A stretch of DNA of 64,000 nucleotides from Streptomyces sp. V4I2 (GTDB taxonomy: Bacteria > Actinomycetota > Actinomycetes > Streptomycetales > Streptomycetaceae): positions 1 to 64,000 of the forward strand of contig NZ_JAUSZM010000003.1 in assembly GCF_030817655.1 (NCBI RefSeq), written 5' to 3'. The notes under the pieces are model-generated. The model had not been told where the DNA came from. It ran no database searches and was given only the letters and a program-made list of their open reading frames with translations. A program made the translations under genes and the position numbers. Below, piece by piece: positions 16,985 to 26,848 of the stretch (position 1 is the first letter of the stretch; each line of letters begins with the position of its first letter).

Positions 16985-17746
16985 TCAGTTGCTCACTGGG
17001 GGGCGAGCTTCCGAAGTGGCAGCGGATCCCCCGGCGAGCTCTACGTCGATGACGCGGGCGGTGCGCCGGGCTCGAAACTCTGTGGGGGCGACACTGTCGT
17101 GCTTAGCGAGGTAACGGAGTACCTCGGCATCGTCCACGCCGCTCGCAGCGACGCTCCACCGGAGCGCTTGTCTTTTGGCCTCGCAACCTGCGATGTCGCG
17201 CAGGTGCACTGTGCCATACGGCAATCAACCCCTATGCCCTCCGCGATCAAGCGTAGGCGTTCTGCCAGGTGGCACGGCCGCGAGTACCTGTGGATCGTCT
17301 ACAGCTGCTTGCTGCACCAAGAGGGGAGCTCCGCCGGAGCGCTCCCCCTTGAGCCTCGCGACCTGCGATGTCGTGCCCTCCGCATCACTACAGCACTTCG
17401 CAGGACCCGCATGCGTACCAAACGCCGCCCTGCCCTGACCTGCGGCTTGTCGCGTGGCAGATCGCGCTCGCGGGGGAGAGGTGTACCCCTTCCCCGACGA
17501 ACGCCAGAAAGTTGACCGCCGTGTTCGCATCAATGCCGACGCCCGCGCAGATCCCGATGGCCATCCACCGTCTTCGCCTGAAAGCCGAAGCCAATCCTGA
17601 AGGCCCTCCGCTTCTGGGAAGGCACATCGGCTCTTTGTGGGACGACCCAACCCCCGCGTAACCGCAGTGCAGGCGGCCCACAACGGCTGACGCGTCATCG
17701 ACGCCACTGGCCATTGGCCTGGAAAACCCGAGGGCGGACGGGCCAC
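16985..17746 (-). other. Gene-free stretch with degenerate repeats, possibly a decayed repeat protein
   Basis: Two related segments of about 50 bp lie 170 bp apart (about 17156-17203 and 17328-17375), both containing ACCTGCGATGTCG. On the minus strand the first reads DIAGCEAKRQALRWSVAASG then VDDAEVLRYLAKHDSVA. The second can be read as a related unit (AVDDPQVLAAVP), and a third ASGVDDAS lies near 17700. This resembles a leucine-rich-variant repeat protein wrecked by frameshifts. No intact reading frame can be defended. Confidence 0.35.
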
Positions 17747-17784
17747 TGCACGTGTCCCTACCAGCTCAGAAACGGAAGGAACTC

Positions 17785-17961
17785 ATGCACCGTAACCAGC
17801 CGGACCCCAACTTTCCCAGACGGACTATCGCCCGCCGCGCTATCGAGTGGCTGAGCCGGTACCAGGGCGCTCTCCTACTCCGCGCCCTCTACGGAGCCAC
17901 GTACGGCGCGAGCACCACCGGTGCCAGCCTGCTCATCCTGTGGCTCCGCTCTCGCTTCTGA
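17785..17961 (+). CDS. Small basic membrane protein (58 residues)
   Basis: A 58-residue protein from ATG 17785, preceded by a good ribosome binding site (GGAAGGA, 4 bp spacing). It has a basic, amphipathic N-terminal half (RTIARRAIEWLSRYQ) and one C-terminal hydrophobic segment (GASTTGASLLILWL) ending in RSRF. A perfect hairpin follows 4 bp after the stop. The 66-residue protein at 46127-46327 has the same plan, including G...GA..LIILW at the membrane segment and a shared GGAACTC before the start. I do not recognise a named function; it could be a toxin-like or signalling peptide. Confidence 0.6.
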   Translation: MHRNQPDPNFPRRTIARRAIEWLSRYQGALLLRALYGATYGASTTGASLLILWLRSRF

Positions 17962-17965
17962 GCGA

Positions 17966-18009
17966 GCTACAGGCTGCCCGTCACCGCAGGGTGACGGGCA
18001 GCCTGTAGC
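17966..18009 (+). terminator. Perfect 20-bp stem-loop terminator
   Basis: The arms at 17966-17985 and 17990-18009 pair perfectly around GCAG. It sits immediately downstream of the small membrane gene. There is no T-run, which is common for Streptomyces terminators. From 18010 to 18165 I see no gene. Confidence 0.85.
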
Positions 18010-18165
18010 GCAAGGTCGGATTTGGTATCGGAGCGTCAGCCACCGCGCCAGCCCCGACTCCACTGAAGTCAGACCGCTCGCGGTTGACCCCCCTGCGTTG
18101 ACGAGACTGACCTTACGTCCCTTAACCAGTCACGTTCATCTGACCTGGGCAGACAGGCGCGGGAT

Positions 18166-18225
18166 CTAGATGAGGATGGTGACCAGCCCGAACGTGATCA
18201 CACCTGTCCAGATCGCGCGTGCCAT
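18166..18225 (-). pseudogene. Ku protein, 19-codon N-terminal stump
   Basis: The minus strand reads MARAIWTGVITFGLVTILI and then stops. This is the highly conserved first strand of bacterial Ku, which normally continues VPV..., the DNA-end-binding partner of ATP-dependent ligases in non-homologous end joining. Nothing Ku-like follows the stop. The broken ligase lies upstream on the same strand, as in an NHEJ operon. From 18226 to 18563 there is no gene that I can support. Confidence 0.75.
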
Positions 18226-18563
18226 GACGCCCACTCCGTCCCATCTGCCCAGCGGGCGCACCCGGTGAAGGTGCGTGTGAATTCCACGCTGACACTGCCC
18301 GTCTCCCTGCGCGCGCCGGGTATGGCAGGCGGACCACACCGCCGGGAGCACGGGCTGCCCGGTGCCGCCGGCGTGGTACGACCAGCGTGCCGATCGTCCG
18401 GGGCCGCCCTACCTTGGGGAGCGCTGGGCAACGCAGCTGCCCTGGCACAGAGGCCGTAGCGGACTTGCAGGTCCGCATCCTTCACCCTTCGGCCAGCCGG
18501 ACATTCATGCGCTCTGGCATCAACGCCGGCGCCTGTGCCAGGGCATTCACACGGGGACTCCTA

Positions 18564-19468
18564 TCAGCGTTCCTCCCCGAACAGGGGGATCTCGGAGGGC
18601 ACGAGATCGGTGCGCACGCGCATGAACCGGACCGGGTGCCTCCACCGCCCCGACGCATCCAAGGACACGTCGACGGCGACTTCCGCGACGATGACCGGTT
18701 CCACCAGCCGAACTTGGAGCACCTGCTGGGCGCCCCACCCGGCCGAGAAGGTCCACCCGGTCCACGGATGACCGGGGCGACCGGGCTGGAGCTCGCGGGC
18801 CAGGCTCTGGCGGGCGGCCGCGTTCAGCACGGTGGTACGGCCGACGTACTGAAGCTGGCCGGTTGCGTCGAAGCGTCCGAGGAGGGCCGTGGTCGGGGTG
18901 GCCAGCGTGCCCGTGACCGCGCCGATCGCGGCCTCGGTGCTGTGCCGGGATCGGTACTTCCTCCACCCTCTCCAGCCGGGCACGTAATTTTGATCAAGGC
19001 GTTTGAACACGAGGCCTTCCATGCCCACCGACGACCACTGAAGCCATTCGGCGGCCTGCTGCGGATCGGTGGTGGCCGGGCACAGCGTCCACGGGGGTTG
19101 AAGCCGCTGCCCGGTGAACAACTCTTCCAGCACCCTGCGGCGCTCTCGGTAAGGCTGCCCGGTCCAATCAGTGCCCAGGCGCAGCAGGTCGAAGGCGACG
19201 AAGTGGGCCGGCCATTGCGCGGCCGTCTGGGCGGCTGCTCCTGCTCGGCGGTGCCGCCGCTGCTGTAGCCGTTCGAAGGCGAGCTGGTCGTTCTCCCACA
19301 CCACCAGCTCCCCATCAAGTGCGGTGTCGTCGGGCAAGTCGGCGGCTGCGGCAACAATCTCGGGAAACGCCCCGGTCAAGTCGCCTCCGGCGCGGGAGCG
19401 GATCAGCACGCGACCGCCGGACCACCGGACCACCGGCCCACCAGTGCCCGGTAGCCGTCCCACTTCGG
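18564..19468 (-). pseudogene. ATP-dependent DNA ligase, truncated and frameshifted
   Basis: The minus strand encodes the nucleotidyltransferase and OB domains of an ATP-dependent ligase: DLTGAFPEIVAAAADLP, motif III-like LDGELVVWE, motif IV GMEGLVFKRL, motif V-like WRKYRSR, and an OB fold ending near VRFMRVRTDL. The catalytic-lysine motif ([10 protein letters not shown], 19439-19468) is still present but out of frame. An 8-bp tandem duplication of CCGGACCA (19417-19432) shifts it, and a stop precedes the proline codon. The gene therefore lost its 5' end and its frame. The break lies about 40 bp from the start of the recombinase operon. Confidence 0.85.
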
Positions 19469-19508
19469 TTATGCGCTGTTGAGCTGTCCGCGGCTATCGT
19501 CCAGCGTC

Positions 19509-21011
19509 ATGTCGATCACAGGGTGGCGGGTGCACTTCACCCGGCGGGACCCGGCGTGGCCGAGGGAAGTGACTCCATTCATACGGGAGTTCAGTGGCCT
19601 GTTCGGCGGTCTGGATCAGCGGCTGGATGACCTGGGCGTGCCCGAGGGGCAGCCGTTCCTGATGAGCCCGGCGGCCGAGTACGACGTGGCCTTGAACCGC
19701 TACTTCTCGGTGTGGCTGGCATCTTCACCGTGGAACACTCAGGCCGCGCATGCCCGGGACCTGCGTACATACTTCGACTTCCTGTGGTTCGGGCGAGGCC
19801 GGTGCGACTGGCGCGACGCGACGATGGACGATCGGGCGGCGTACGAGTGGTGGCGTCGTCGCGACGACTCCGGGCCCCGAGTGGAAGACACCAGTTGGGA
19901 CCGGGAAGTCTCTACGGTCAACCAGTTCTACCTGTGGGCGATCGAGCAGGACCTCGTACGAGCCAACCCCGTTCGCCAGCGCGCATCTGTGGCCTGGTCG
20001 CCGTGGCGCCGCGGGGCTGACGGGAGCTCGGTGCGGCAGGTGCCGGCCGAGGCGTCGCACACGGGGCCACGGCGCGAGGTGAAGTGGTTGCCGCCGAGGT
20101 CGTATCGGCTGTGGCGCAACGTGGGGCTGAGCGGATTTGACGCGAACGAGATGCCGAGGCGGGCGTTCCGGGGCAGGTGGGCGGCGCGGAACGCAGCGTA
20201 TGCCGACTCGATGATCCGTACGGGGTTGCGGCTGTGCGAGCACTCGGCGCTGACGGTGTTCGAGGTGCCGGAGCTCCCGCCGGCTGGGTCCGGGATTGTC
20301 AACGCGCGGGCGATGCTGCCGCACGCGATCTCCAAGGGGCACTCGGGGCGGGCGGTGTACTGGCCGGTGTCCGTGCTGCGGGACGTGCGGGACTATATGG
20401 AGTGGGACCGGGCGGAGATGCTCGACTACGGCCGTTCGCGCGGCTTCTACACCCCATCTCGCCGGTCGCTGCTGGTAGAGGACCCGGCCGCGCCCAGGGT
20501 AAGGATCGGGGGCCGTTGGGTGCCGGTGGCTCGCTTGGACGCGGCTGAGCGGCGCCGGCTGCTGGTGGCCACAGCGGACGGCGGGTGGGAGCCGGCGATG
20601 GTGTGGCTGAACCAGTGGGGTCTGCCGATGACGGTCTCCGGGTGGAAGCAGGTCTTCGCCGATGCCAACGACCGGTGCCGTGCCCGAGGCGTCGGCGTTG
20701 CGGCGACCCCGCACATGCTGCGCCATTCCTACGCGGTGACCACGCTGGAGCTGTTGTGGCGGGGACATCTGCAGGCACTGGGCGAGATGAACGAGCAGCA
20801 GCGGCTGACGTATCAGCGGGTGTTCGGGGACCCGTTGAACTGGGTGCGGATCAGGCTGGGTCACCGGTCGGCGACTACCACGGCGATCTACCTGCACACT
20901 CTGCAGGAGCTGGAGATGCGTACGCGCCTGGAGCTGGTGCCGGAAGGGGCGTGGGAGCCGGCGGGCTTCAGCGAGGAGGGCTGGCTGGAGCGGTCGGCGG
21001 TGGCCGCGTGA
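19509..21011 (+). CDS. Tyrosine site-specific recombinase (TnpA-like)
   Basis: A 500-residue recombinase, first gene of the operon. An N-terminal SAM-like DNA-binding domain ([20 protein letters not shown]) precedes a catalytic domain with the expected residues: Arg in [13 protein letters not shown], the H-x-x-R box PHMLRHSY, a late His in LGHRSATTT, and the nucleophile Tyr in AIYLHT. I chose ATG 19509 over 19479 because the protein then begins at a plausible SITGWRVHF sequence. It would cut and rejoin the element's ends. Overlaps the next gene by 4 bp. Confidence 0.88.
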   Translation: MSITGWRVHFTRRDPAWPREVTPFIREFSGLFGGLDQRLDDLGVPEGQPFLMSPAAEYDVALNRYFSVWLASSPWNTQAAHARDLRTYFDFLWFGRGRCDWRDATMDDRAAYEWWRRRDDSGPRVEDTSWDREVSTVNQFYLWAIEQDLVRANPVRQRASVAWSPWRRGADGSSVRQVPAEASHTGPRREVKWLPPRSYRLWRNVGLSGFDANEMPRRAFRGRWAARNAAYADSMIRTGLRLCEHSALTVFEVPELPPAGSGIVNARAMLPHAISKGHSGRAVYWPVSVLRDVRDYMEWDRAEMLDYGRSRGFYTPSRRSLLVEDPAAPRVRIGGRWVPVARLDAAERRRLLVATADGGWEPAMVWLNQWGLPMTVSGWKQVFADANDRCRARGVGVAATPHMLRHSYAVTTLELLWRGHLQALGEMNEQQRLTYQRVFGDPLNWVRIRLGHRSATTTAIYLHTLQELEMRTRLELVPEGAWEPAGFSEEGWLERSAVAA

Positions 21012-22824
21012 GCCAGGACTCACCGCGCGCGGGCCGCGGGTGTGCGGCGGCTGTGCCCGAGGGGCTCTATCAGCCGCCACCGGTCGTGGAGGTTCCCAAG
21101 GAGGGGGGATCGCCGGTAGCGCGGTTCACCGGGGAGGACGGGCGCGAGTGCGTGTTCCGGTTCGAGGAGTTGCCGCTGCCGGGGATGCATCTGGACTTCG
21201 CGTACGCGCTGGGGGTGCGGATCGGGCCTGGCGGCGGGTGCCGGACCCAGCGGGCGGCGAGCGGCCAGTGGCAGTCGATCAAACGGTTCCTCCTGCTCCT
21301 GGACCGCCTTCCTGTTCCGCCGCAGCGGGTGGAGGACCTGCGGGCGCGTCATCTGGAGCGGTATCTGATGTCACGGCGGGAGACGTGCTCGGAGAAGTCT
21401 GCTCGCAGAGACCTCCAGGGGCTGCTGCGGATCGTGCGCGCCTTGCCTGGCCAGGACCGGCTGGATCGGACGGCAGCGGACTTCGCCGGGCAGCGCGGCC
21501 ACGGGGTGGATGCCCAGCAGGAGATGCGTCCGGGGTACTCGGACCGGGAGTTCCAGGCCGTCATGGCTGCCGCCCGTTCGGACGTGGCGGCTATCCGTGA
21601 CCGGCTCGCGGCGGGCGAGAGCCTGCTGCGGCGCTTCCTCGAGGCCCCCGATTCCCTGACTCTCGCCGAACGGGAGCAGGGCGTACGGCTGGAGGCGATG
21701 GCGCGTACGGGGCGGGTCCAGGTGGACTACCGAGGGCTTTCGGCGGGCGAGTATCCGGCGGCCTGCTACGCACAGGCGCGGCAGCTGTTCGTCATCGACC
21801 CGGACCTCGCCCCGCTGTTGATCTACGCGGCAGGGCTGAGCGGCAGGAACCCGGAGACGCTCAAGGAACTGCCCGCTGAGCACCGGCTGCTGGAGGAACG
21901 GGCGGTCGCGGTGACGCTGACCAAGCGCCGCCGGGGCAAGGCCAACTCCCGGGCGAGCGTGCACTGGAGTGTCGATCCGGACCGGGACCTGAGGACGATG
22001 GGCAGCTTCTACCTGCTGCTGCACCGGATGATGGCGCGCAGCCGCGCGTTCTCCCATACCGCCTCGGTGTGGTCGATCTGGGCGGGCAGCGGTCGTGGCG
22101 GCGCCCGGCATGCCGCGACCGCGGGGCATTGCGGCCCGTTCGATGCTGAGCTGGCCCGCAAGTTGAAGCTGAGGGCGTGGGCCGACGGCCACGGACTGGT
22201 CGGCGACGACGGGGCGCCGCTTGAGATGTTGGTGACCCGGATGAAGAAGACCGTCGAGGCCCGTACGGCCAAGCGGGTCGGCGGGCACCTGCCGTCCGCC
22301 CGGCTGACCAACACGGCGCAGACGTCCTTCGCCCATTACCTGCGAGCGGATCGTTCATCAGCGAATGGGCCGCCGACGTGCTGACCGAGGCAATCACCGA
22401 CGCCGAACACCACGCCCGCGACGTCATGCTCCGGCTAGGTGGGGCGGACCCCAAGGCCGTGCCCCAGACCGCACGGAACAAAGCGGAGGTGGGAGAGCTC
22501 GACACGCTCGCCGCCTCGTGTCTCGACATGGAGCACCATCCGGCCGGCGGCCGATGCCGAAGCTCGTTTCTTAGCTGCTTCAGCTGCTCCAACGCACTGG
22601 TGCTGGAGCGGCACTTGCCCGCTCTCCTCGCCCTGGTCGACGCCCTGCGTGAGGATCTCCAGCAGCGCGACGCCGAGCAGTGGACTGCCCGGCACGGTAC
22701 GACCTGGCAGATCCTGACCCGCGACATCCTGCCCCGCTTCAGCCCCGCCCAGCACGCCGCTGCCGCCCAGGGGAAACCTCTACTGCCGCTCGACCTGCTG
22801 GACGGCCCGAAGGAAGCCCCGTGA
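21008..22824 (+). pseudogene. Second recombinase of the trio, frameshifted near 22354
   Basis: From GTG 21008 the reading runs through a phage-integrase-like domain (QWQSIKRFLLLLDRLP, IYAAGLSGRNPETLKEL, ARLTNTAQTSFAHYLRAD). It then leaves frame just after YLRAD. In the -1 frame the protein continues SFISEWAADVLTEAITDAEH to a stop at 22824, with a Cys-rich patch (GRCRSSFLSCFSCSNA) that may bind zinc. The restored product has about 605 residues and its stop overlaps the next gene's GTG. That argues for a very recent one-base loss or a sequencing error. If the shift is real, the element has probably lost function. Confidence 0.8.
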
Positions 22825-24893
22825 CCAGTGCCTTCGAAACCGCCGCACGGCCAACCGCGGTGCCCGGCGACACCCTGGTGCTGGCCGGGCGTCCGCTGCG
22901 CGATCACGCCGTCCTGGAGCAGACGTCCCGCTACGCCGAGGATGTATGGGTGCTGACGCCAGCCTGGCTGCGGGTTGACCAGAAGACCCTCCGGCTGGAC
23001 TTCACGCTGCTGCCGCCTGCGCTGGTCGATGTCGCCAAACCGCTGTTCCTCGCTCTACTCGCCCACGACACCCCGCCAGGGGAGCTGCCCTTGGCGATCG
23101 ACAGCATCCGTACCTACTTCGGCTGTGTGCGGCGTTTCCTGTGGTGGGTCCACGGCCGCGACCGCACCCTGCGGGAGCTCGACGGTGAGGACCTGGACGA
23201 CTACCACCGCGAGATCACGGCACTTCGGCTGTCCGGCGGTGCCACCCGATGCAACCGGCGAGCGGTGCGGATGTTCTGGGCCTACCGGAATGTCCTGCCC
23301 GACCACCTCGGCCAGGATCCGCTGCGACGGCCCCTGTGGCAAGCATGGGCACGCCATCACCGCCGCGCGGGCGGAGAGAATCTTACCGACCGCATCCCCG
23401 AGCAGGTCGTAGCACCGCTGCTGAGCTGGGCGATGCGCTGGGTCGACGACTTCGCCGACGATGTCCTGGCTGCCCGCGCAGAGCGCGACGCTATCGATGC
23501 CCGGTCGCCCGCCGGCCCTGACCTGCCCACCGCGCTGGCGGAACTGCTGGACGACTTCCGTCGCCGTCGCCACCCCCTGCCAGCGGCACCCGCGCGCCTG
23601 GCCTCCGCCCGCCGAGGTGAGCCCTTCCCCAGCACCAGCTACCTGGCTCGACTGCTGGGCTATCCCGTTCACCGCCTGGACGAGGCCCGGCCACGACAGA
23701 TGATCGCGGAGGCCGTCGGCGACGTCGGAGTCGACACGGACTGCCCGCTCGCGCACGCTCCCCAGGGGCGGCTGGAGGGCCGACCGTGGCTGGAGCGCAT
23801 CTCGTACTACGACGTCGCACGCATGGAGCGGCTGCTTCTGGTGTCCTGCTGGATCGTGATCGCCTATCTCTCCGGCATGCGCGACTCCGAGATCAAGCAC
23901 CTTAAGCGCGGATGCCTGAGCGTCCAGCAGGCACCGGACGGGCATGTCTACCGGCACCGGGTGGCCAGCCTCGCCTTCAAGGGCGAAGACGTCCACGGCG
24001 CGGAGGCCACCTGGATCGTCACCGCCCCCGTCGCCCGGGCCATCGCCGTCCTCGAACGCTTCCAGCCCCAGGACCAGCCCTACTTGCTCGCCCCCGCACC
24101 CAGCCCCCGCCGCCGCAGCGCATTCCCGGTGCCCAACAGCAACACCACCAACAAGGACATCACCTTCCTGATCTCCTGGATCACCGCCTACTGCGACGAC
24201 CGCAGCCGCCCCGACGGGATACCCCTGGAACGGGGCCGGCTGCCTCGGCTGACCACGCGCCAGTTCCGGCGGACCCTGGCCTGGTTCATCGCCCGCCGCC
24301 CCGGCGGCGCCATCGCGGGAGCCCTGCAATACCGCCACCAGTGCATTCAAATGTTCGAGGGCTACGCCGGCACCAGCGACTCCGGCTTCCGCGACGAGGT
24401 CGAAGCCGAGCAAGCCCTCGCCCGGGGCCAGCTCCTCGCCGAGATGGGCGCTGACGAAGACCGACCGACGCTTTCAGGACCGGCCGGCGCCGAGGCCGAA
24501 GCCCGGCTCGCCGAGTTCGCCCGGCACACCGTCTTCGACGGCCAGGTCGTCACTGACGAAGCCCGCCTGCGCCGCATCGTGGCCCGCCACGACCCGCACC
24601 TGTACCTGGGGACCTTCGTCACCTGCGTCTACAACCCCGACCGCGCCCTGTGCCGCACGTCCAACGCTCCCGGCGACGGCCAGCCCGTCCTGGCCGACTG
24701 CCAGCCCCTGGCCTGCCGAAACACCGCCCTCACGCCTGCCAACCGCCAGGCGTTGAACGGCCACCTGACCAAGCTGAAGGAGGCCCTGGCCAACCGCGAC
24801 CACCTCGTCCCCTACGTCCGCCACCGCCTTGAGGAACAGCACCGTGCCACCGCCGCGTTCCTCACCCGCCACACCCCGGAGATCGCCGAGTGA
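22821..24893 (+). CDS. Third recombinase-like protein of the trio
   Basis: A 690-residue protein starting at a GTG that overlaps the preceding stop. It carries an integrase-like core with the Arg box AYLSGMRDSEIKHLKRG. At the position of the H-x-x-R box it reads TTRQFRRTLAWFIARR, with Gln for His. The last box YRHQCIQMFEGYAG has its Tyr. The C-terminal region contains Cys residues (VTCVYNPDRALCR, DCQPLACRN) suggesting a metal site. This matches large TnpB-type partners in recombinase trios. It overlaps the next gene by ATGA. Confidence 0.82.
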   Translation: MTSAFETAARPTAVPGDTLVLAGRPLRDHAVLEQTSRYAEDVWVLTPAWLRVDQKTLRLDFTLLPPALVDVAKPLFLALLAHDTPPGELPLAIDSIRTYFGCVRRFLWWVHGRDRTLRELDGEDLDDYHREITALRLSGGATRCNRRAVRMFWAYRNVLPDHLGQDPLRRPLWQAWARHHRRAGGENLTDRIPEQVVAPLLSWAMRWVDDFADDVLAARAERDAIDARSPAGPDLPTALAELLDDFRRRRHPLPAAPARLASARRGEPFPSTSYLARLLGYPVHRLDEARPRQMIAEAVGDVGVDTDCPLAHAPQGRLEGRPWLERISYYDVARMERLLLVSCWIVIAYLSGMRDSEIKHLKRGCLSVQQAPDGHVYRHRVASLAFKGEDVHGAEATWIVTAPVARAIAVLERFQPQDQPYLLAPAPSPRRRSAFPVPNSNTTNKDITFLISWITAYCDDRSRPDGIPLERGRLPRLTTRQFRRTLAWFIARRPGGAIAGALQYRHQCIQMFEGYAGTSDSGFRDEVEAEQALARGQLLAEMGADEDRPTLSGPAGAEAEARLAEFARHTVFDGQVVTDEARLRRIVARHDPHLYLGTFVTCVYNPDRALCRTSNAPGDGQPVLADCQPLACRNTALTPANRQALNGHLTKLKEALANRDHLVPYVRHRLEEQHRATAAFLTRHTPEIAE

Positions 24894-25291
24894 AACGCGC
24901 TCTGCCCAACACCGACACCGTCAAAGCCGCCATCGACACCGTCCTTGCCGAGGCCGCCGCCCGCGGACGGCGGCCCACCGTGACCGCGGTCGAGCGGTTC
25001 CTGGACATCCCGCACGCCACCTTCCACCGGCACTACGCCGACCTGATCGACGCGCACTTCCGGCCCCACACCCCGGCCCCAGCCCGGCCTGCGGTTCCGC
25101 GGGTACCCTCCGGATCCGACGTACGTACGGAAGCCAACCTGAGCCGGCTACGGAAGGAGAACACCGACCTGCGCCGCACTCTCGCCCTGTACGAGGAGGC
25201 CATCCGCCAGCTGACCCTCGAAAATGACGCTCTGCGCAGCGGCGCCGCCGTTCTTCCGCTGCCTACCCGCCGCACGCCCGCGCCGTCCTGA
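24890..25291 (+). CDS. TnpC-like small HTH/coiled-coil protein
   Basis: A 133-residue protein. The N-terminus has a helix-turn-helix-like segment (TVTAVERFLDIPHATFHRHY). The C-terminal part is a coiled coil with heptad spacing (LSRLRKENTDLRRTLALYEE, then IRQLTLENDALR). This is the size and layout of the Tn554 TnpC/DUF6262 family, thought to assist the recombinases or target choice. It is the last gene of the operon, coupled by a 4-bp overlap. Confidence 0.75.
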   Translation: MKRALPNTDTVKAAIDTVLAEAAARGRRPTVTAVERFLDIPHATFHRHYADLIDAHFRPHTPAPARPAVPRVPSGSDVRTEANLSRLRKENTDLRRTLALYEEAIRQLTLENDALRSGAAVLPLPTRRTPAPS

Positions 25292-25310
25292 CTGAGCGTT
25301 TGGTCCGGGG

Positions 25311-25450
25311 TTAGGTTCCGCGCCAGTTCAGCGTGGCTTCACCGGTGAGTCTGCGGGCCATGAGGTCGATCATCGCGAGGTGGATCATGGCTTCGGAGCG
25401 GTGCGGGTGGCGTTCGTAGTCACGGGCGAGGCGTCGGTCGGCACGGCAGT
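25311..25450 (-). pseudogene. C-terminal fragment of an IS5-like transposase
   Basis: The minus strand reads ADRRLARDYERHPHRSEAMI followed by HLAMIDLMARRLTGEATLNW and RGT stop, the usual end of an IS5-family (IS112-type) transposase. About 45 residues remain. It truncates the hydrolase fragment next to it, so it is part of a deletion scar. Confidence 0.75.
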
Positions 25451-25487
25451 AGGGGGCACCACCGTGTCCGATGGCGCATGCTGCGTG

Positions 25488-25790
25488 GCATGAATGAGTC
25501 CAACGCGGGTCAGGCCCAGCGCCTGGATGAACGCCGCCGCGTCATCGGCCTGCGCTTCCACGGTGTCCGGGGTCTGGCCACTGGAGCTTGCGACGCCTGT
25601 GTTGTCGAACGGAATGGCCGGACGGTTCGCGGCCAGTCCGTCCGTCACCGCAGGATCCCAGTGATCCATGCCGCCACGGAAATGCCGCAGGAACACCAGC
25701 GGTGTGCCGGTCTCGGCGCCGAAGCGCCGGCAGGCGTACCGAATTCCGTTCGCCGTGACGGACCGCGTCGGAGCCGTCGCATGGGAGAGA
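25488..25790 (-). pseudogene. Alpha/beta hydrolase, N-terminal fragment
   Basis: On the minus strand, TPLVFLRHFRGGMDHWDPAV and EAQADDAAAFIQALGLTRV match the first strands of an alpha/beta hydrolase (oxyanion-hole HFRGG motif). The chain stops being hydrolase-like just before the expected nucleophile elbow, where the IS fragment begins. No start codon is obvious in frame. About 95 residues remain. Confidence 0.7.
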
Positions 25791-25828
25791 GGCGGTGTGT
25801 GAGTCGGTCGGGTCGTCGTCTTCGGCTC

Positions 25829-26782
25829 CTACTTCATCAGCCGCACGGGAGAACCCGCCTGGAACGCGGCGATGTCCTCGACGGAGTCCTGATAGAAAAT
25901 CTCGTACAAGTCGCGGTTCACGAATCCGACGTGCCCCGTGAGCAGCGCGTTCGGCAGCGCCCGCAACGGGTGGTCCGCGGGTAGCGGCTCGGTGTCGTAC
26001 ACGTCGAGGGCGGCTGCTCGGATCGCGCCCTGACGCAGGACGTCGATCAGGGCGACCTCGTCGACGACCGGTCCGCGTGAGGTGTTGACCAGGAGGGCCG
26101 AGGGCTTCATCGACCGGAGTTCCGCCGCGCCGACCAGCCCGCGTGTTTGCTTGCTGAGCGGTACGTGGATCGAGAGCACATCGCTTTCGGTGAAGAGTCG
26201 CTCCTTCGTCACCGCCCGCACGCCGTGCTCGGCGGCGGTTTCGGGGGTCAGGCTCCGACTCCATGCGATGGTGTCCATTCCGAAGGCCTGTCCGATCCGT
26301 GCCACTCCGGAGCCGACGCGACCGAGGCCCAGAATGCCGAGAGTCCTGCCGTGCAGCCCCTCGCCGACCGATACCTGCCAGCCGCCGGCGCGCATCGACT
26401 CCGCCTCGACGACCAGGTTTCTCGTGGCACCGAGGATCAGCGCCCAGGTGTGCTCGATGGTGGGGTGGGACTCATAGCGGGTCCCGCACACCGTGATGCC
26501 GAGTCTGTGGGCGGCCGTAAGGTCGATGGCGGCATTGGCCGGGCCGGTGCTGACCAGGAGCCGAAGGTCGGGCAGCCGCTCCAGGACCTCGGCCGGGAAT
26601 CGCGTGCGCTCCCGCATGGCCACGAGCACGTCGAACCCGGCGAGGCTACGGACCACCTCGTCGGCATCGGCGAACGGCTCGGTGAAAACGACGACCTCGG
26701 CAACGAGCGACCCCCAGTCGGCCAGGCTCGTCGCGACGTTCTGATAGTCGTCGAGGATCGCGATCTTCATGCGGGTGGCCAT
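25829..26782 (-). CDS. D-2-hydroxyacid dehydrogenase family protein
   Basis: A 317-residue NAD(P)-dependent dehydrogenase, reducing 2-oxoacids or a related substrate. The NAD-binding Rossmann motif is GILGLGRVGSGVARIG near residue 148. The catalytic Arg lies in LLVNTSRGPVVDE, the Glu in LDVYDTEPLP and the His in LLTGHVGF. Start at ATG 26782 is supported by CGGAGG 9 bp upstream. It is on the same strand as the MBL and MDR genes but 67 bp from them. Substrate cannot be read from sequence. Confidence 0.9.
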   Translation of the reverse strand: MATRMKIAILDDYQNVATSLADWGSLVAEVVVFTEPFADADEVVRSLAGFDVLVAMRERTRFPAEVLERLPDLRLLVSTGPANAAIDLTAAHRLGITVCGTRYESHPTIEHTWALILGATRNLVVEAESMRAGGWQVSVGEGLHGRTLGILGLGRVGSGVARIGQAFGMDTIAWSRSLTPETAAEHGVRAVTKERLFTESDVLSIHVPLSKQTRGLVGAAELRSMKPSALLVNTSRGPVVDEVALIDVLRQGAIRAAALDVYDTEPLPADHPLRALPNALLTGHVGFVNRDLYEIFYQDSVEDIAAFQAGSPVRLMK

Positions 26783-26848
26783 GTCGGCAACCTCCGTATT
26801 TCGTCGAGGTGATGCGCCTGTCTTCGCGGGGTGGCGACGCGGCGTGGC

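Larger units (their letters stand above)
19475..25300 (+). mobile_element. Tn554-like recombinase element (three integrases plus TnpC-like gene)
   Basis: Four plus-strand genes coupled by GTGA/ATGA overlaps encode three tyrosine-recombinase-like proteins and a small coiled-coil protein, the Tn554 (tnpABC)/recombinase-trio arrangement. The left edge meets the broken ligase and the right edge meets IS and hydrolase fragments. I cannot see terminal repeats or target duplications, which fits Tn554-type elements. No cargo genes lie within the operon itself, so the exact ends are uncertain. Confidence 0.65.
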
